Source: Microbispora sp. NBC_01189 (lineage in GTDB: Bacteria > Actinomycetota > Actinomycetes > Streptosporangiales > Streptosporangiaceae). From it: DNA of 64,000 bases. The notes beneath the pieces were generated by a model, which had not been told where the DNA came from, did not search any database, and saw only the letters and a program-made list of their open reading frames with translations. Position 1 is the stretch's first letter, and each line of letters starts with the position of its first letter. Positions 52,490 through 61,842 of the stretch are shown here, piece by piece. The stretch covers positions 6,505,501 to 6,569,500 of the forward strand of contig NZ_CP108581.1 in assembly GCF_036010665.1 (NCBI RefSeq), written 5' to 3'. The translations under genes and the position numbers were made by a program.

Positions 52490-52564
52490 GGGAGGAGGGG
52501 ACCAGCGGCCCTGCCCCGGGCGGCGCGCGGACGGTGGGATGAGGACAGGCACGAAGGAGGAGCC

Positions 52565-53452
52565 ATGTCCGAACCCCTGTCCGACGCCCTGTCCGAACCT
52601 GTCGTCGTCGTGGGCACCGACGGCTCGCGCGCCGCTGCCGCGGCGGTGGAGTGGGCCGCGGGAGACGCCGCGCGCAGGGGCCTGACGCTGCGGATCGTCC
52701 ACGCGGTGGACCGCCTGCCGTACGAGATCGCCCGTTATCCCATCAGCGTCGAGGACCAGCTCGAGCGGGCCGGCCGGCGGATCCTGGAGGACGCCGTGCA
52801 GGCCGTCCGCGAGATCCATCCCGTCGTCCGCGTCGTCCCCGATCTCGTCGAGGGGGACCCGTCGAGGACGCTGCGGCGGGAGGCCGCCGGGGCCGCGGAG
52901 ATCGTCGTCGGGAACCGGGGGCACGGCGGGTTCGCCGGCATGCTGCTCGGCTCGGTCAGCATGCACCTCGCCGGTCAGGTCGACGTTCCCGTCGTGGTCG
53001 TACGCCAGGGGCTGCGGGTGCCGCACGGGCTGGTCGTCGCCGGCGTCGACGGCTCGGCGGAGGCGGAGGCCGCGCTGACCTACGCGTCGGAGGAGGCGCG
53101 GCTGCGCGGCTGCCGCCTGCTCGTCCTCTACGCCTGGCAGCTTCCGGTGCACACGTTCGCACCCGAGATCACCTATGACGTCGACGAGGTGCGCAGGGCC
53201 CAGGAGGACTACGTGGCGGAGATGCTGGCGGCGCACCGGGAGCGCTACCCGGAGCTGGACGCCGAGATGCGGGCCGTCTGCGCGCACCCGGTGCCCACCC
53301 TCGTGGAGGCCGGGGAGAAGGCGGACCTGCTCGTCGTCGGCTCCCGGGGCCACGGCGCCGTCGGCTCGGCGGTGCTCGGCTCGGTCAGCCGGGCCGTCCT
53401 GCACCACGCGCACTGTCCCGTCGCGGTGGTGCGCCCGCCCCGCCGGTCCTGA
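52565..53452 (+). CDS. universal stress protein, two Usp domains
   Basis: The 295-residue tandem UspA protein has nucleotide-binding signatures VVGNRGHGGFAG with LLGSVS in domain 1 and VVGSRGHGAVGS with LGSVS in domain 2. It is a close paralogue of the gene at 6434 and of the fragment at the window start. AAGGAGGAGCC precedes the ATG. The role is stress adaptation, perhaps through ATP binding; regulation is not visible. Confidence 0.93.
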   Translation: MSEPLSDALSEPVVVVGTDGSRAAAAAVEWAAGDAARRGLTLRIVHAVDRLPYEIARYPISVEDQLERAGRRILEDAVQAVREIHPVVRVVPDLVEGDPSRTLRREAAGAAEIVVGNRGHGGFAGMLLGSVSMHLAGQVDVPVVVVRQGLRVPHGLVVAGVDGSAEAEAALTYASEEARLRGCRLLVLYAWQLPVHTFAPEITYDVDEVRRAQEDYVAEMLAAHRERYPELDAEMRAVCAHPVPTLVEAGEKADLLVVGSRGHGAVGSAVLGSVSRAVLHHAHCPVAVVRPPRRS

Positions 53453-53576
53453 CCCGGCCTGCCCCGTGGGTTGAAGGTTGTACGCCGGAAGCCAGGGATT
53501 CATGGGCATAAGTTTCACAGGGCGGCTCAATGAGACGATTCAAGGAGAACCAGCCGCCGAGAAAACGGGACCCGCC

Positions 53577-54047
53577 TTGACCGAGAACGACATCGTCGAC
53601 TTCATGACCGGCCTGCCGGGTGTCGTCGCCTGCACCGCCGCCGAGGGCACCGGCGCCCCCCGGGCGGCGTGGGGAGACACCTTCTTCTTCCACGATCCCG
53701 GCGACGACCCCTCCGCCCGGCAGATGCCCTTCGCCACGATCGTGGTCAAGGACTACGAGGGGTTCGACACCGCCTCCGGCCTCGACCGGCCGGGGGTGTT
53801 CCGGCTGAATGTCGCCGTCGGCCGCGCCGCGTTCGAGGAACTGCTCGGCTACCCGCCGGCGGCGCACGCCGCACGCCACGAGACGGTGGACTACCGCGCG
53901 CTCGACCGGATCCTGCCGCATCCGGTCTACGCCGCCCAGTCCTGGGTCTGCGTGCTCAACCCCGGCGAGGCCACCGCACCCCGGGTGCCCGCCCTCCTGA
54001 CCGCGGCGCACGCCCGCGCGGCCGCCCGTTACCGGCCGCGTACGTGA
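53577..54047 (+). CDS. DUF6194-type protein
   Basis: The 156-residue product (from TTG 53577) begins TENDIVDFMTGLPGVVACTA and contains WGDTFFFHDPG, FATIVVKDYEGFD and RLNVAVGRAAFEELLGYPP, a set I associate with an uncharacterised actinobacterial family (DUF6194). It is soluble. The frame is open upstream to ATG 53502 (MGISFTG), but family proteins start at the position used here. The start assignment is the uncertain part. Confidence 0.75.
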   Translation: MTENDIVDFMTGLPGVVACTAAEGTGAPRAAWGDTFFFHDPGDDPSARQMPFATIVVKDYEGFDTASGLDRPGVFRLNVAVGRAAFEELLGYPPAAHAARHETVDYRALDRILPHPVYAAQSWVCVLNPGEATAPRVPALLTAAHARAAARYRPRT

Positions 54048-54057
54048 GCGGGCCTCG

Positions 54058-54705
54058 TCAGCGCCGGGGGAGGGCGATCGAGGTGGCGAGGTGGCCGTCG
54101 CGCACCGTCCACCGGCCCCGCAGGACCATCGTGCCGACGGCGGGGTCGGCGACCAGAAGCCGGGCGGCGAACCCGCCCTCGGGGTCGATGTCCACCACCG
54201 CCTCGGAGAAGTCGAGCCATCTGTGGGTCAGCGGGAACCAGACCTTGTAGACCGACTCCTTGGCGCTGAACAGGATCGCGTCCCAGCACACCGCGTCGTC
54301 CGCGTCGCGCAGCGCCGTGAGCGCGGCGATCTCCGCGGGCGCGGCGACCCGGGGGAGGACGCCGTCGGGGAGGTGCTCGTGCGGCTCGGCGTCGATGCCG
54401 ATCGCCGGCGCCGCCTCCGCCGGGGCCACCGCCGCCGCACGGTATCCGGAGCAGTGCGTGATGCTGCCGACGACGCCGTCCGGCCAGACCGGCGCGCCCC
54501 GCTCGCCGCGCGGGATCGCGACCGGCGCCACGCCGATCGCGGCGAGCGCCCGCCTGGCGCAGTGGCGCCCGGTGACGAACTCCCGTCGTCGCCGGTCGGC
54601 GACCCGCTCGACGAGCGGCCTCTCCTCCGGGAAGAGGGTCTCCTCCGGGACGTCGCCGAACTCCTCCGCCGACGCCACCCACGCCGGCAGGATGTCAGCG
54701 ATCAC
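54058..54705 (-). CDS. 4-prime-phosphopantetheinyl transferase (Sfp/EntD type)
   Basis: The 215-residue enzyme has GSITHCSGYRAAA, IGIDAEPHEHLPDG and FSAKESVYKVWFP, the motifs binding CoA and magnesium in the EntD group. It activates carrier-protein domains of polyketide, peptide or siderophore synthases. No such synthase is in the window. GTG 54705 overlaps the stop of the metallophosphoesterase gene (GTGA), a pairing I recall from many actinomycetes. Confidence 0.92.
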   Translation of the reverse strand: MIADILPAWVASAEEFGDVPEETLFPEERPLVERVADRRRREFVTGRHCARRALAAIGVAPVAIPRGERGAPVWPDGVVGSITHCSGYRAAAVAPAEAAPAIGIDAEPHEHLPDGVLPRVAAPAEIAALTALRDADDAVCWDAILFSAKESVYKVWFPLTHRWLDFSEAVVDIDPEGGFAARLLVADPAVGTMVLRGRWTVRDGHLATSIALPRR

Positions 54706-55529
54706 GTGGCCGCTCCGGCGAGCACCAGACGCGGGCGCGCGGGCCCGGCCGGGCGCCCGCGCCACTCGCGTGGATAGCCCAGCGAGACCTCCTCGAAGCG
54801 CACGCCATCGTGCCAGGTCGTCCGGGGGATGTGCAGGTGGCCGTAGACCACGGCGGCGGCCCGGTAGCGCATGTGCCAGTCGGCGGTGCGCTCGGTGCCG
54901 CACCACAGCGCGAACTCGGGATACCGCAGGATCCGGGTCGGCTCCCGGACCAGCGGGAAGTGGTTGACCAGCACGACCGGGCCGCCGACGGCGGCGAGGC
55001 GGCGCTCGGTCTCGGCCAGCCGCGCCTCGCACCAGGCGTCGCGGGTCGGGTGCGGATCGGGGTGCAGAAGATACTCGTCGGTGCACACGACGCCGGCCTC
55101 GTACGCCCGGGCCAGGGCCGTCTCCTTGGTCGCGGTGCCGTCGGGACGGAAGGTGTAGTCGTAGAGGAGGAACAGCGGGGCCACCGTGACCGGCCCGTCC
55201 TCACTCTCCCACACCGCGTACGGATCCTCCGGCGTGAGCACCCCGAGGTCACGGCAGATCCGAACGAGGCGCTCGTATCGGGCGACGCCCCGGAGCTGGA
55301 CCGGGTCGCTCGCGGTGGTCCACAGCTCGTGGTTGCCGGGCGCCCAGACGACCCTCGCGAACCGCCGCGCCAGCGTGGCCAGCGCCCATTCGATGTCGGC
55401 GGGGGTCTCCGCCACGTCACCGGCCACGACGAGCCAGTCGCCGTCCGACTCCGGGTGCAAGTTCTCGACGATCTCGCGGTTCTCGTCGTGGGCGACGTGC
55501 AGATCGCTGATCGCGTACAAGCCCGTCAC
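54702..55529 (-). CDS. calcineurin-like metallophosphoesterase
   Basis: The 275-residue protein has the five metal-binding blocks: SDLHVAHDEN, VVAGDVAE, APGNHELW, NHFPL and YGHLHIP. It hydrolyses a phosphoester of unknown identity; operon coupling to a phosphopantetheinyl transferase hints at a substrate in CoA or carrier-protein metabolism. GTG 55529 follows GGGAGG by ten bases. Confidence 0.92.
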   Translation of the reverse strand: MTGLYAISDLHVAHDENREIVENLHPESDGDWLVVAGDVAETPADIEWALATLARRFARVVWAPGNHELWTTASDPVQLRGVARYERLVRICRDLGVLTPEDPYAVWESEDGPVTVAPLFLLYDYTFRPDGTATKETALARAYEAGVVCTDEYLLHPDPHPTRDAWCEARLAETERRLAAVGGPVVLVNHFPLVREPTRILRYPEFALWCGTERTADWHMRYRAAAVVYGHLHIPRTTWHDGVRFEEVSLGYPREWRGRPAGPARPRLVLAGAAT

Positions 55530-55605
55530 GTTGCCGAGTCCTCCCGCCGCCCGCCCATCCCTGGACAGGAGAGTACATATCGGCGGCGGGTCAGGGGAAG
55601 ATCGA

Positions 55606-56520
55606 TCAACCCCTAAGCGTGCGGTAGTGGCTCGCCCCCACGGAGATCGCGAGACAGGCGAAGATCACCACCAGCGACAGCCAGACGGGGATCGCGTAAA
55701 GGTCGGCGAGGAGCATCTTCGCCCCCACGAACACGAGGATCGCGGCGAGGCCGTACCTGAGATAGCCGAACCGGTGCATCGCCCCGGCGAGCAGGAAGTA
55801 CATCGCCCGCAGCCCGAGGATCGCGAAGGCGTTGGAGGTGAAGACCAGGAACGGCTCGGAGGTGACCGCGAAGATCGCGGGGATCGAGTCGACGGCGAAG
55901 ACGATGTCGGTGGTCTCGACGGCGACCAGCACGGCCAGCAGCGGCGTCGCGGCCCACCGGCCGTCGTCCCGCCGGACGAGGAACCGCGACCCCTGGAAGG
56001 CGTCGGTGACGGGCATCACCCGTCGCATGGCGCGCAGCACCGGATTGCGGTCGGGATGCACCTCGATCGCCGCGTGCCTGGCCATCTTCACGCCCGTGTA
56101 GAGCAGGAACGCGCCGAATAGGTAGAGGATCCAGTGGAAGCGGCCGAGCAGCACGGCGCCCGCGCCGATGAACGCCGCGCGGAAGACCAGCGCGCCGAGC
56201 ACGCCGAAGAACAGCACGCGGTGCTCCAGTTCGCGGGGGACCGCGAAGAAGGAGAACAGCAGGGCGAACACGAACACGTTGTCGACGGCCAGCGACTTCT
56301 CGATCAGGTAACCGGCGAGGTACTCGCCGCCCGCCTCCGGGCCCCAGGTCAGCCAGACGACGGCCCCGAAGCCGAGGCCGAGGACGATCCACACCCCCGA
56401 CCAGGCCAGCGCCTCGCGGAACCGCACGACATGGGCGGTGCGATGGGCGTAGAGGTCGACGGCCAGCATGACAAGGATGACCGCCAGAACGGCGGCCCAG
56501 GCCCACAGAGGTACGGGCAT
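55606..56520 (-). CDS. TerC-family integral membrane protein
   Basis: The 304-residue protein has about eight membrane helices with the TerC acidic motifs EKSLAVDNVFVFALLFSFF split here as SLAVDNVFVFALL and VETTDIVFAVDSIPAIFAVT. Members are linked to tellurite resistance and manganese or calcium export during metallation of secreted proteins. ATG 56520 directly precedes the first helix. About 200 bp upstream separate it from the dehydrogenase-like gene ending at 56723; no manganese riboswitch was recognised there. Confidence 0.92.
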   Translation of the reverse strand: MPVPLWAWAAVLAVILVMLAVDLYAHRTAHVVRFREALAWSGVWIVLGLGFGAVVWLTWGPEAGGEYLAGYLIEKSLAVDNVFVFALLFSFFAVPRELEHRVLFFGVLGALVFRAAFIGAGAVLLGRFHWILYLFGAFLLYTGVKMARHAAIEVHPDRNPVLRAMRRVMPVTDAFQGSRFLVRRDDGRWAATPLLAVLVAVETTDIVFAVDSIPAIFAVTSEPFLVFTSNAFAILGLRAMYFLLAGAMHRFGYLRYGLAAILVFVGAKMLLADLYAIPVWLSLVVIFACLAISVGASHYRTLRG

Positions 56521-56722
56521 GCGTCAACCCCATCACCGCCACATGGCGGAATCGGACGGTCGACGGTCTCCCCGTGCCACCGGATACGGTGACCCCCGCG
56601 CCGGGCAGCCTCAGGTCGGCGGCCGTGATGACGACGCTGCGGGAAGCCGGGTACTCCCCCTCGAACTATGCCCGATTATTCGGGAAGGCAGGCCCGTACG
56701 TCAAAGCGGTCGCCGTGGCGGC

Positions 56723-57700
56723 CTACAGGGACCAGTCGACGACCGGTCCCGCGGGCACGATGCGCAGTGGATTGATCTTGGGGTGGGTGCCGTAGTAGTG
56801 GCGCTTGATGTGGCCGAAGTCCGTCGTGCCGCCGAAGGCGGGGTTCGCGAAGAGGTCGCGGGCGTAGCGCCAGAGGTTGGGGTGGTCGGCCAGGCGGCGG
56901 ATGTTCGCCTTGAAGTGGGTCACGTAGACCGTGTCGAAGCGGGCCAGCGTGACCCAGAGGCGCACGTCGGCCTCGGTGATCCGGTCGCCGAACAGGTAAC
57001 GGCGGCCGGCCAGGCGCTCGTCGAGCTCCCCGAGCGCCGCGAAGAGCGCCGTGACCGCCGTGTCGTACGCCTCCTGGCTCTCGGCGAAGCCGCACCTGTA
57101 CACACCGTTGTTCACGTCGGCGTAGACGCGCTCGTTGAGCGCGTCGATTCCGGCCCGCAGGTCCGCGGGGTAGAGATCGACGTCCGGCCGGGCCCACCGG
57201 GCGAACGCCTGGCCCAGGTCGAGACTGATGTCGGGGAAGTTGTTGCTGACGATCCGCCCGGTGCGGCGGTCCCACAGCACGGGGACCGAGACGTGGCCGT
57301 CGTAGCCGGGCTCGGTCGCCTCGTACGCCTCCCGGAGCAGAGTGAACCCGTTGAGCTCGTCGGGCCCGTGCCCCGGGCCCTCGCGGAACGCCCAGCCACG
57401 CCCGTCGCGCACGGGATCGACGACGGACATCGACACGACGTCCTCCAGGCCGAGAAGCGCCCGCACGATCACCGAGCGGTGCGCCCACGGGCAGGCCAGC
57501 GAGACGTACAGGTGGTAGCGGCCGGGCTCGGCCGGAAAGCCGCCGTCGCCGTCGGCCGTGTCGCCGTCGGCCGTCACCCGGTCGCGGAACCGGTACAGCG
57601 GCCGCGCGAACGACCCGTCCGGCCTGGTGGCCGCTTTCAGCGTGTAGTCACCGTAGGTCGCGAAGTCCACCGGACTCGCGACGGGAGCCGTGGTCGTCAC
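56723..57700 (-). CDS. glutathionyl-hydroquinone reductase-like protein (Xi-class GST, Ecm4 family)
   Basis: The 325-residue protein has catalytic C70 in LACPWAHRS, then LLGLEDVVSMSVVDPV, FTLLREAY, PVLWDRRTGRIVSNN and the C-terminal FDTVYVTHFKANIRRL and NPAFGGTTDFGHIKRHYY, typical of glutathionyl-hydroquinone reductases. Actinobacteria usually use mycothiol, so the thiol in vivo is uncertain. A 12-bp duplication encodes TADGDTADGD near residue 43. GTG 57700 is chosen by family start; the frame continues to 57772. Confidence 0.9.
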   Translation of the reverse strand: MTTTAPVASPVDFATYGDYTLKAATRPDGSFARPLYRFRDRVTADGDTADGDGGFPAEPGRYHLYVSLACPWAHRSVIVRALLGLEDVVSMSVVDPVRDGRGWAFREGPGHGPDELNGFTLLREAYEATEPGYDGHVSVPVLWDRRTGRIVSNNFPDISLDLGQAFARWARPDVDLYPADLRAGIDALNERVYADVNNGVYRCGFAESQEAYDTAVTALFAALGELDERLAGRRYLFGDRITEADVRLWVTLARFDTVYVTHFKANIRRLADHPNLWRYARDLFANPAFGGTTDFGHIKRHYYGTHPKINPLRIVPAGPVVDWSL

Positions 57701-57811
57701 GCGCGCGTCGTCCTCTCGTTCGGCCCAGCCGCTCGTTCGGCCCAGGACGAGACTAACCGGCGCCTCTGACAACCACGCGCCTGCGCGTCGCCGGCCCAGT
57801 GTGTCGCCGGT

Positions 57812-58267
57812 TCAGTGCGCCGGCGTGCGGAAGCCGCCGGGCCGCTCGCGCTCCATCATGCCGAACCGCATCGTGGCCAGGCCGAACAGCAGGATGAGCG
57901 CGCCCACGACCACGTTGCTGATGATGGTCGAGGTGGTCGCCATGCCTCCCCGGATGACCCAGGGGGCGATGATGGTCCAGATGCCGAGCAGCGGGGCGAC
58001 CCAGGAGATTCCGTAGGTGCGCCCGAACGCCGAGCTGTATCCCATCGCCAGGAGCGCCACGGCGAGACCGGTGACGAGGTTGTTCACCGCGAGCGGAGTC
58101 CGCGTGCCGCTGAATCCGATGATCCAGGGCGAAAGCGCCAGATACAGCCCGCTCAGGAGCGTCAGACCATCGGCCAGCTGCGCGGCGGGATTCGCCGCGG
58201 CGGCCTCGTAACGGGCACGCATCTGCATGATGTCGGGATGTGTCCCGATGTCGGCGCTGTGTGTCAT
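57812..58267 (-). CDS. SPW-repeat membrane protein (second paralogue)
   Basis: The 151-residue product has four membrane helices and two SPW-type repeats: LALSPWIIGFSG and IIAPWVIRGG, the second with alanine in place of serine. The N-terminus HPDIMQMRARYEA parallels that of the gene at 30531. Function unknown. It is divergent from a CsbD-family gene across 169 bp, so the two likely share stress control. Confidence 0.88.
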   Translation of the reverse strand: MTHSADIGTHPDIMQMRARYEAAAANPAAQLADGLTLLSGLYLALSPWIIGFSGTRTPLAVNNLVTGLAVALLAMGYSSAFGRTYGISWVAPLLGIWTIIAPWVIRGGMATTSTIISNVVVGALILLFGLATMRFGMMERERPGGFRTPAH

Positions 58268-58436
58268 GCCTCACACCACCCTTCAAAGGTGTGTGCTGTA
58301 GTCCTCATTTCTAGCGTACGCCCGTTTCGTCCCTTTTTCCCGATTGGGCGGCTGAGAGTCGGCCGGGACGCGTTTAGCCCCTCCACCAGCGGAAAGAGGG
58401 GGGGTCGTCAGCTCCGCGACCGAGAGGGGAAACCAG

Positions 58437-58631
58437 ATGGGTACGGAGGACAAGTTCCGTAACAAGTCGGAAGAGCTCACGGGGAAGGCCAAGGAGGGGC
58501 TCGGCAAGGTCACCGACGACGAGCGCCTCGAGGCCGAGGGTCAGGCCGACCAGTCGAAGAGCCACATGAAGCAGGCGGGCGAGAAGGTGAAGGACGCCGC
58601 CGGCAAGGTCAAGGACGCGTTCAAGGACTGA
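58437..58631 (+). CDS. CsbD-family stress protein
   Basis: This 64-residue, highly charged helical protein has DKFRNKSEELTGKAKEGLG, DERLEAEGQADQ and KDAAGKVKDAFKD, the CsbD pattern. CsbD is a general-stress protein controlled by SigB in Bacillus; the biochemical role is unknown. GAGAGGGGAAACCAG precedes ATG 58437. I did not find a convincing SigB-type promoter by eye. Confidence 0.92.
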   Translation: MGTEDKFRNKSEELTGKAKEGLGKVTDDERLEAEGQADQSKSHMKQAGEKVKDAAGKVKDAFKD

Positions 58632-59015
58632 CCCGCGCGAGCGTGCGTGAGGTGGCGGGGCGCCGGGCCCTCCGGGGGGGAGGGCTCGCGGCCGTCACCG
58701 GTGCGGGGACGAGAGAGGCACCTCCGAGCCGGAGCGACGCCACCGGCGCTCTCGTCCCCCGTGCGCGGGGTTCGCCGCGAGCGGCTGCGACGACCTTGCG
58801 AGATATCCCCCTGAGATCTAGACGATCCCCGTGAGACCCCCGGGGATGACCCCGCGTGAGTTCGGCCGTGGGGAAGCAGCTGTTCAGGGCCCGGCGGCGG
58901 TCGTCGCCGTCGGGAGCGGACGGCGGCGGAGAGCCTGGAGGGCTCGCCCCGGCAACACCGGCGGCGCGAAGTGGGCTGGCCAGGGTGGGATCAGGCCGTC
59001 GGGATCAGGCCGGGA
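58632..59015. other. intergenic region with two hairpins
   Basis: This gap of 384 bp contains no convincing gene. Two inverted repeats are clear: GGGGACGAGAG (58705-58715) with CTCTCGTCCCC (58749-58759), and ATCCCCG (58825-58831) with CGGGGAT (58841-58847). A run of GGGATCAGGCCG-type repeats lies near 58989-59020. An open frame from 58856 to 59038 reads through part of it but lacks family resemblance. Confidence 0.6.
58705..58759 (+). terminator. hairpin downstream of csbD-like gene
   Basis: Perfect 11-bp arms with a 33-nt loop begin 74 bp after the CsbD stop codon. The loop is itself GC-rich and could fold. It is a plausible terminator or structured 3-prime end. Confidence 0.5.
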
Positions 59016-59141
59016 TCAAGCAGCGTGTGGCATCGTGACGCGGAAGGACGACGTCACGAGGGCATGGATGAGGCGCACGAGCAGCGCCTCCAGCACCATG
59101 AGGGCCGCACGGGAGAGTACGGCGGCGAGGAACTCAGTCAC
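59016..59141 (-). CDS. small hydrophobic protein (41 residues)
   Basis: The frame from GTG 59141 gives TEFLAAVLSRAALMVLEAL, then LVRLIHALVTSSFRVTM and stop. It is one amphipathic or membrane helix with regularly spaced arginines. GAGG lies six bases upstream of the GTG, supporting it over the longer frame to 59207. I recall similar short LAAVxxRxALxxLEAL proteins in streptomycetes; function is unknown. Confidence 0.6.
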   Translation of the reverse strand: MTEFLAAVLSRAALMVLEALLVRLIHALVTSSFRVTMPHAA

Positions 59142-59398
59142 TTCACACCTCAGTAGGACAAATCGGCTTCTATGGAAGACTGACCCATAAACCTCCCAAA
59201 CAGGCATAGCTTAGGTTACCGTTCGGTGAACAGCGGGTGACCGTTCCGGATGCTCCCCTGATCACACGCCCAGGCCGTGGCCGCACGGGTACCTGACGGC
59301 CGTGCCCGTGCGGCGTCTGCCCGGCCGCGCCGCCCGTGGCGACTCCGGGGTGGCGACTCCAGAGCGCCGGTTGCCTGGCGGCGCTTACTTGGCGGCGC

Positions 59399-60064
59399 TT
59401 ACTTGGCGGCGGCCCGGCTGCGCCGGGTGGTGCCGGTGGCGGGCGTCTTCGGCTCGCCCTTCGCCGCGGCCCGCCGTCCGGACGCCTGCCTGGCGGCTCC
59501 AGGGACCGTCTCCATGGTCCCCGTGCCGGCCCCGGCTCCGGGCATTCCCGGCATGGTCGCTCCCGGTGTGGGCATCCCCGGCGCCGGCGTGGCCGTTCCC
59601 CGGGCGCCCTTCTGCTGCTGCCCGCCGAGCGGCGACCAGCGCTGCTCGCGCGACCTGGCCCGCTGGGCGATCATGGTTCCCGCGCCGATCGCCGCCGCCA
59701 CCGGCCACTCCAGGATGCCGAGGACCGCGAGCGCGCCGAGACCGCCGTAGTACATGATGCGCTCCGGCGGCGGCAGGAAGGTCCGGGCGACGTCCATGGC
59801 GTGCCCGACCTCCCGCCCGCTGATGTGCGGCAGGCCGACGTGCGGCAGGTGCATCTCGGGCGCGCGAAGCTGGAGGCTCATGAACGGCAGGTCCAGGTCC
59901 AGTCGCGGCGGGTGCTCCTCCTTGGTTCCCGGGCCCGTGGACGGGCCGGGTGTGGGCGCCGCGGGTACGGGCGGCGTGGTCGTCGTCGTGCGGGCACGGG
60001 ATGTCCGGGCCCGGGTGGTCGTGCCTCCGGCCGTCGGGCCCGGTGTCGCCTCGGTCGTGGTCAT
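59399..60064 (-). CDS. conserved protein with one membrane hairpin, unknown function
   Basis: The 221-residue protein has a Thr/Pro-rich N-terminus, an amphipathic middle (LQLRAPEMHLPHVGLPHI), LPPPERIMYYGGLGALAVLG and LEWPVAAAIGAGTMIAQ as a short membrane part, then a Gly/Met/Pro-rich tail. The PPPERxxYYGGLGALAVxGxxEWPVA block looks conserved in actinobacteria, but no function is known to me. GGGAGG precedes ATG 60064. The stop lies within a 14-bp tandem duplication (59378-59405). Confidence 0.75.
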   Translation of the reverse strand: MTTTEATPGPTAGGTTTRARTSRARTTTTTPPVPAAPTPGPSTGPGTKEEHPPRLDLDLPFMSLQLRAPEMHLPHVGLPHISGREVGHAMDVARTFLPPPERIMYYGGLGALAVLGILEWPVAAAIGAGTMIAQRARSREQRWSPLGGQQQKGARGTATPAPGMPTPGATMPGMPGAGAGTGTMETVPGAARQASGRRAAAKGEPKTPATGTTRRSRAAAK

Positions 60065-60288
60065 GGGATCCTCCCCGTGATCCTTCCCCGATAGATCCGT
60101 CCCGGCGATCCTCCGCGACGAGATGTCCCCCGTCGCGGACGCCCCGCGGGAACGTCACTACGAAAATGACCTTTCTATCCTCTATCGAGCCTCCTGGGGT
60201 TGCTGGTGTGGATAGCGACAATTTGCCCACTCTTGCCGGGGGTTTCGCGAACCGCGCCGAGAGTCGCCTCCGTACGGCGCGGGCGGTG

Positions 60289-61317
60289 TCAGCGGCCGAC
60301 GATCTCGGAGAGCGCGGCCAGCGCGGCGCCCCGGGCTCCGGCCATGTCGAGGTCCTCCACCAGTGTGACACTCGCCACCTGCCTCTGCTCGTCCCGCAGC
60401 AGGGTGTGCTCGCGGACCTTCTCCAGGAACCACTCCCGGAAGTGCGGGGCCGCCTCGACCACCCCGCCGCCCAGGAAGTACGCGTCGGGGTCGGTGAAGT
60501 TGGCCGCGACGGTGAACAGCCTGCCGATGGCCATCGCCTGCTGTTCGAAGACCTTGAGGGCGAGCGCGTCGCCGTTCTCGGCGTAGCCGCGCAGCAGCCG
60601 GGCCGCCTTCGCGACGGGCTCGATCCCGGCGAGCTCGTGGCCGGGGAAGCGGGTCAGCCAGTAGGGCAGCAGGTTCTTCTCGATGCCGGTCAGCGAGGCG
60701 ACGCTCTCGGCGTCCCCGGTGAAGCCGCAGTTGCACTCCGGCAGCGGCTGGTCCTCCTCCAGGAGGCCCTGCAGGGAGATGTGGACGTGCCCGAGCTCGC
60801 CGGCCATCCCGGCCGCGCCCTTCACGACGTGCCCCGACTGGATCACGCCGCCGCCGAGACCGGTGCCGACGATCGCGGAGACCGACGAGTGCTGCCAGGC
60901 GTCCGCGCCGAAGCGTACGTGGTGGGAGTAGAGGGCCGCCGCGTTGCCGTCGTTGTTGTAGACGACCGGAAGCCCGAGCCGGGCCTCCAGGGCGGCGCGG
61001 AAGTCGAAGCCGAACCAGCCAGGGTCGACGAAGTTCGTCGCGCCCTTGGAGGAGATCACCCCGCGGGCGCTGGCCGGGCCGGGGGTGTCGAGGCCCACCG
61101 CGCGCACCGTGGACCGGGGTGTGCCGGTCAGCTCCAGCACGTTGCCGAGGGCGAGGAGGAGCTGCTCGACCGCGACCTCGGGGCCCTCCCGCACGAGGCT
61201 CGGGGTCTCGACCATGCGGTCCACGAGGAAACGGCCGGAGGCGTCGAGGACGGTCGCGTTGTTGCTTGTCCCGCCGTTGTCGAGCCCGACGACGACCCAG
61301 GACCCTGCATCTGCCAT
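60289..61317 (-). CDS. ROK-family sugar kinase (glucokinase-like)
   Basis: The 342-residue ROK protein has the phosphate-binding start GLDNGGTSNNATV, YNNDGNAAALY with the catalytic aspartate, VGTGLGGGVI and GELGHVHI. The zinc motif normally reads CxCGxxGCxE; here it is CNCGFTGDAES (near residue 195), so the third cysteine is replaced. No helix-turn-helix is attached, so it is a kinase rather than a repressor. Its sugar is unknown. It diverges from the CBM2/Cip1-like gene across 525 bp, consistent with roles in carbohydrate use. Confidence 0.88.
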   Translation of the reverse strand: MADAGSWVVVGLDNGGTSNNATVLDASGRFLVDRMVETPSLVREGPEVAVEQLLLALGNVLELTGTPRSTVRAVGLDTPGPASARGVISSKGATNFVDPGWFGFDFRAALEARLGLPVVYNNDGNAAALYSHHVRFGADAWQHSSVSAIVGTGLGGGVIQSGHVVKGAAGMAGELGHVHISLQGLLEEDQPLPECNCGFTGDAESVASLTGIEKNLLPYWLTRFPGHELAGIEPVAKAARLLRGYAENGDALALKVFEQQAMAIGRLFTVAANFTDPDAYFLGGGVVEAAPHFREWFLEKVREHTLLRDEQRQVASVTLVEDLDMAGARGAALAALSEIVGR

Positions 61318-61842
61318 TGGGGGATGTCCTTTGTTCGAGCGTGTCAGAGCGAACACTACGAGAGCCGGCGCCCGGCGGGCAGTCGCCCGGCCGCGACCGG
61401 CCGGAGGGCGCACAGGCGGAGGGTACGGCGGCCTTCGTCACATCACGGCATGGTGAAAGATTCAGTTCGGCCACCTCCCCGGGCCCGGCCGCCTCCGGCC
61501 GCCCCGCGCCCGTGAGCTGGGCCGCACGCCGTCGCCGGACGCGCGGCCGGGCGGGGCGCGGCGGGGGCGCGGCGGCGTCCGTTGACCTGCCGTACGACCG
61601 GGGGAAAACATCGGCGTCCGGGGCCGCAGCGTCGCGACCCATGCGCCCGGCCACGCCGGCCGGCGCCGCTCCCGTCGCCCGCGTACGCGCGGCGTCCACC
61701 GCGGCCCGAGCGGCGGCGCCCGCCCTGCCGCCGTCTCCGGCCGGCCCGGTCCGATCCGGGCCGATCCGCCGATCCGGGCGAGGCGGGCCGACGCGGGCCG
61801 CGCGAAGCGTCACACGACAGATGCGCAGGAAGCGAGGTACGC
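61318..61842. other. divergent intergenic region between ROK kinase and CBM2/Cip1-like gene
   Basis: This gap of 525 bp is very GC-rich and has no convincing gene on either strand. It must contain both promoters. TTGACC at 61582-61587 is the best -35-like hexamer toward the secreted protein, with no good -10. No CebR-type palindrome (TGGGAGCGCTCCCA) was found by eye. Confidence 0.5.

Noticed and set aside
56574..56795. Plus-strand ORF of 73 codons upstream of and antisense to the hydroquinone reductase gene
   Set aside because: It overlaps conserved GST codons, has no ribosome site and shows no recognised family, although YSPSNYARLFGK looks protein-like.
58856..59038. ORF of 60 codons between the CsbD gene and the small hydrophobic gene
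   Set aside because: Low-complexity Gly/Arg/Ala composition, no family resemblance and overlap with hairpin sequence.
59210..59230. TTAGGTTACC as an IdeR/DmdR iron box
   Set aside because: Only one half of the palindrome matches; the second half is poor and no iron-uptake gene is adjacent.
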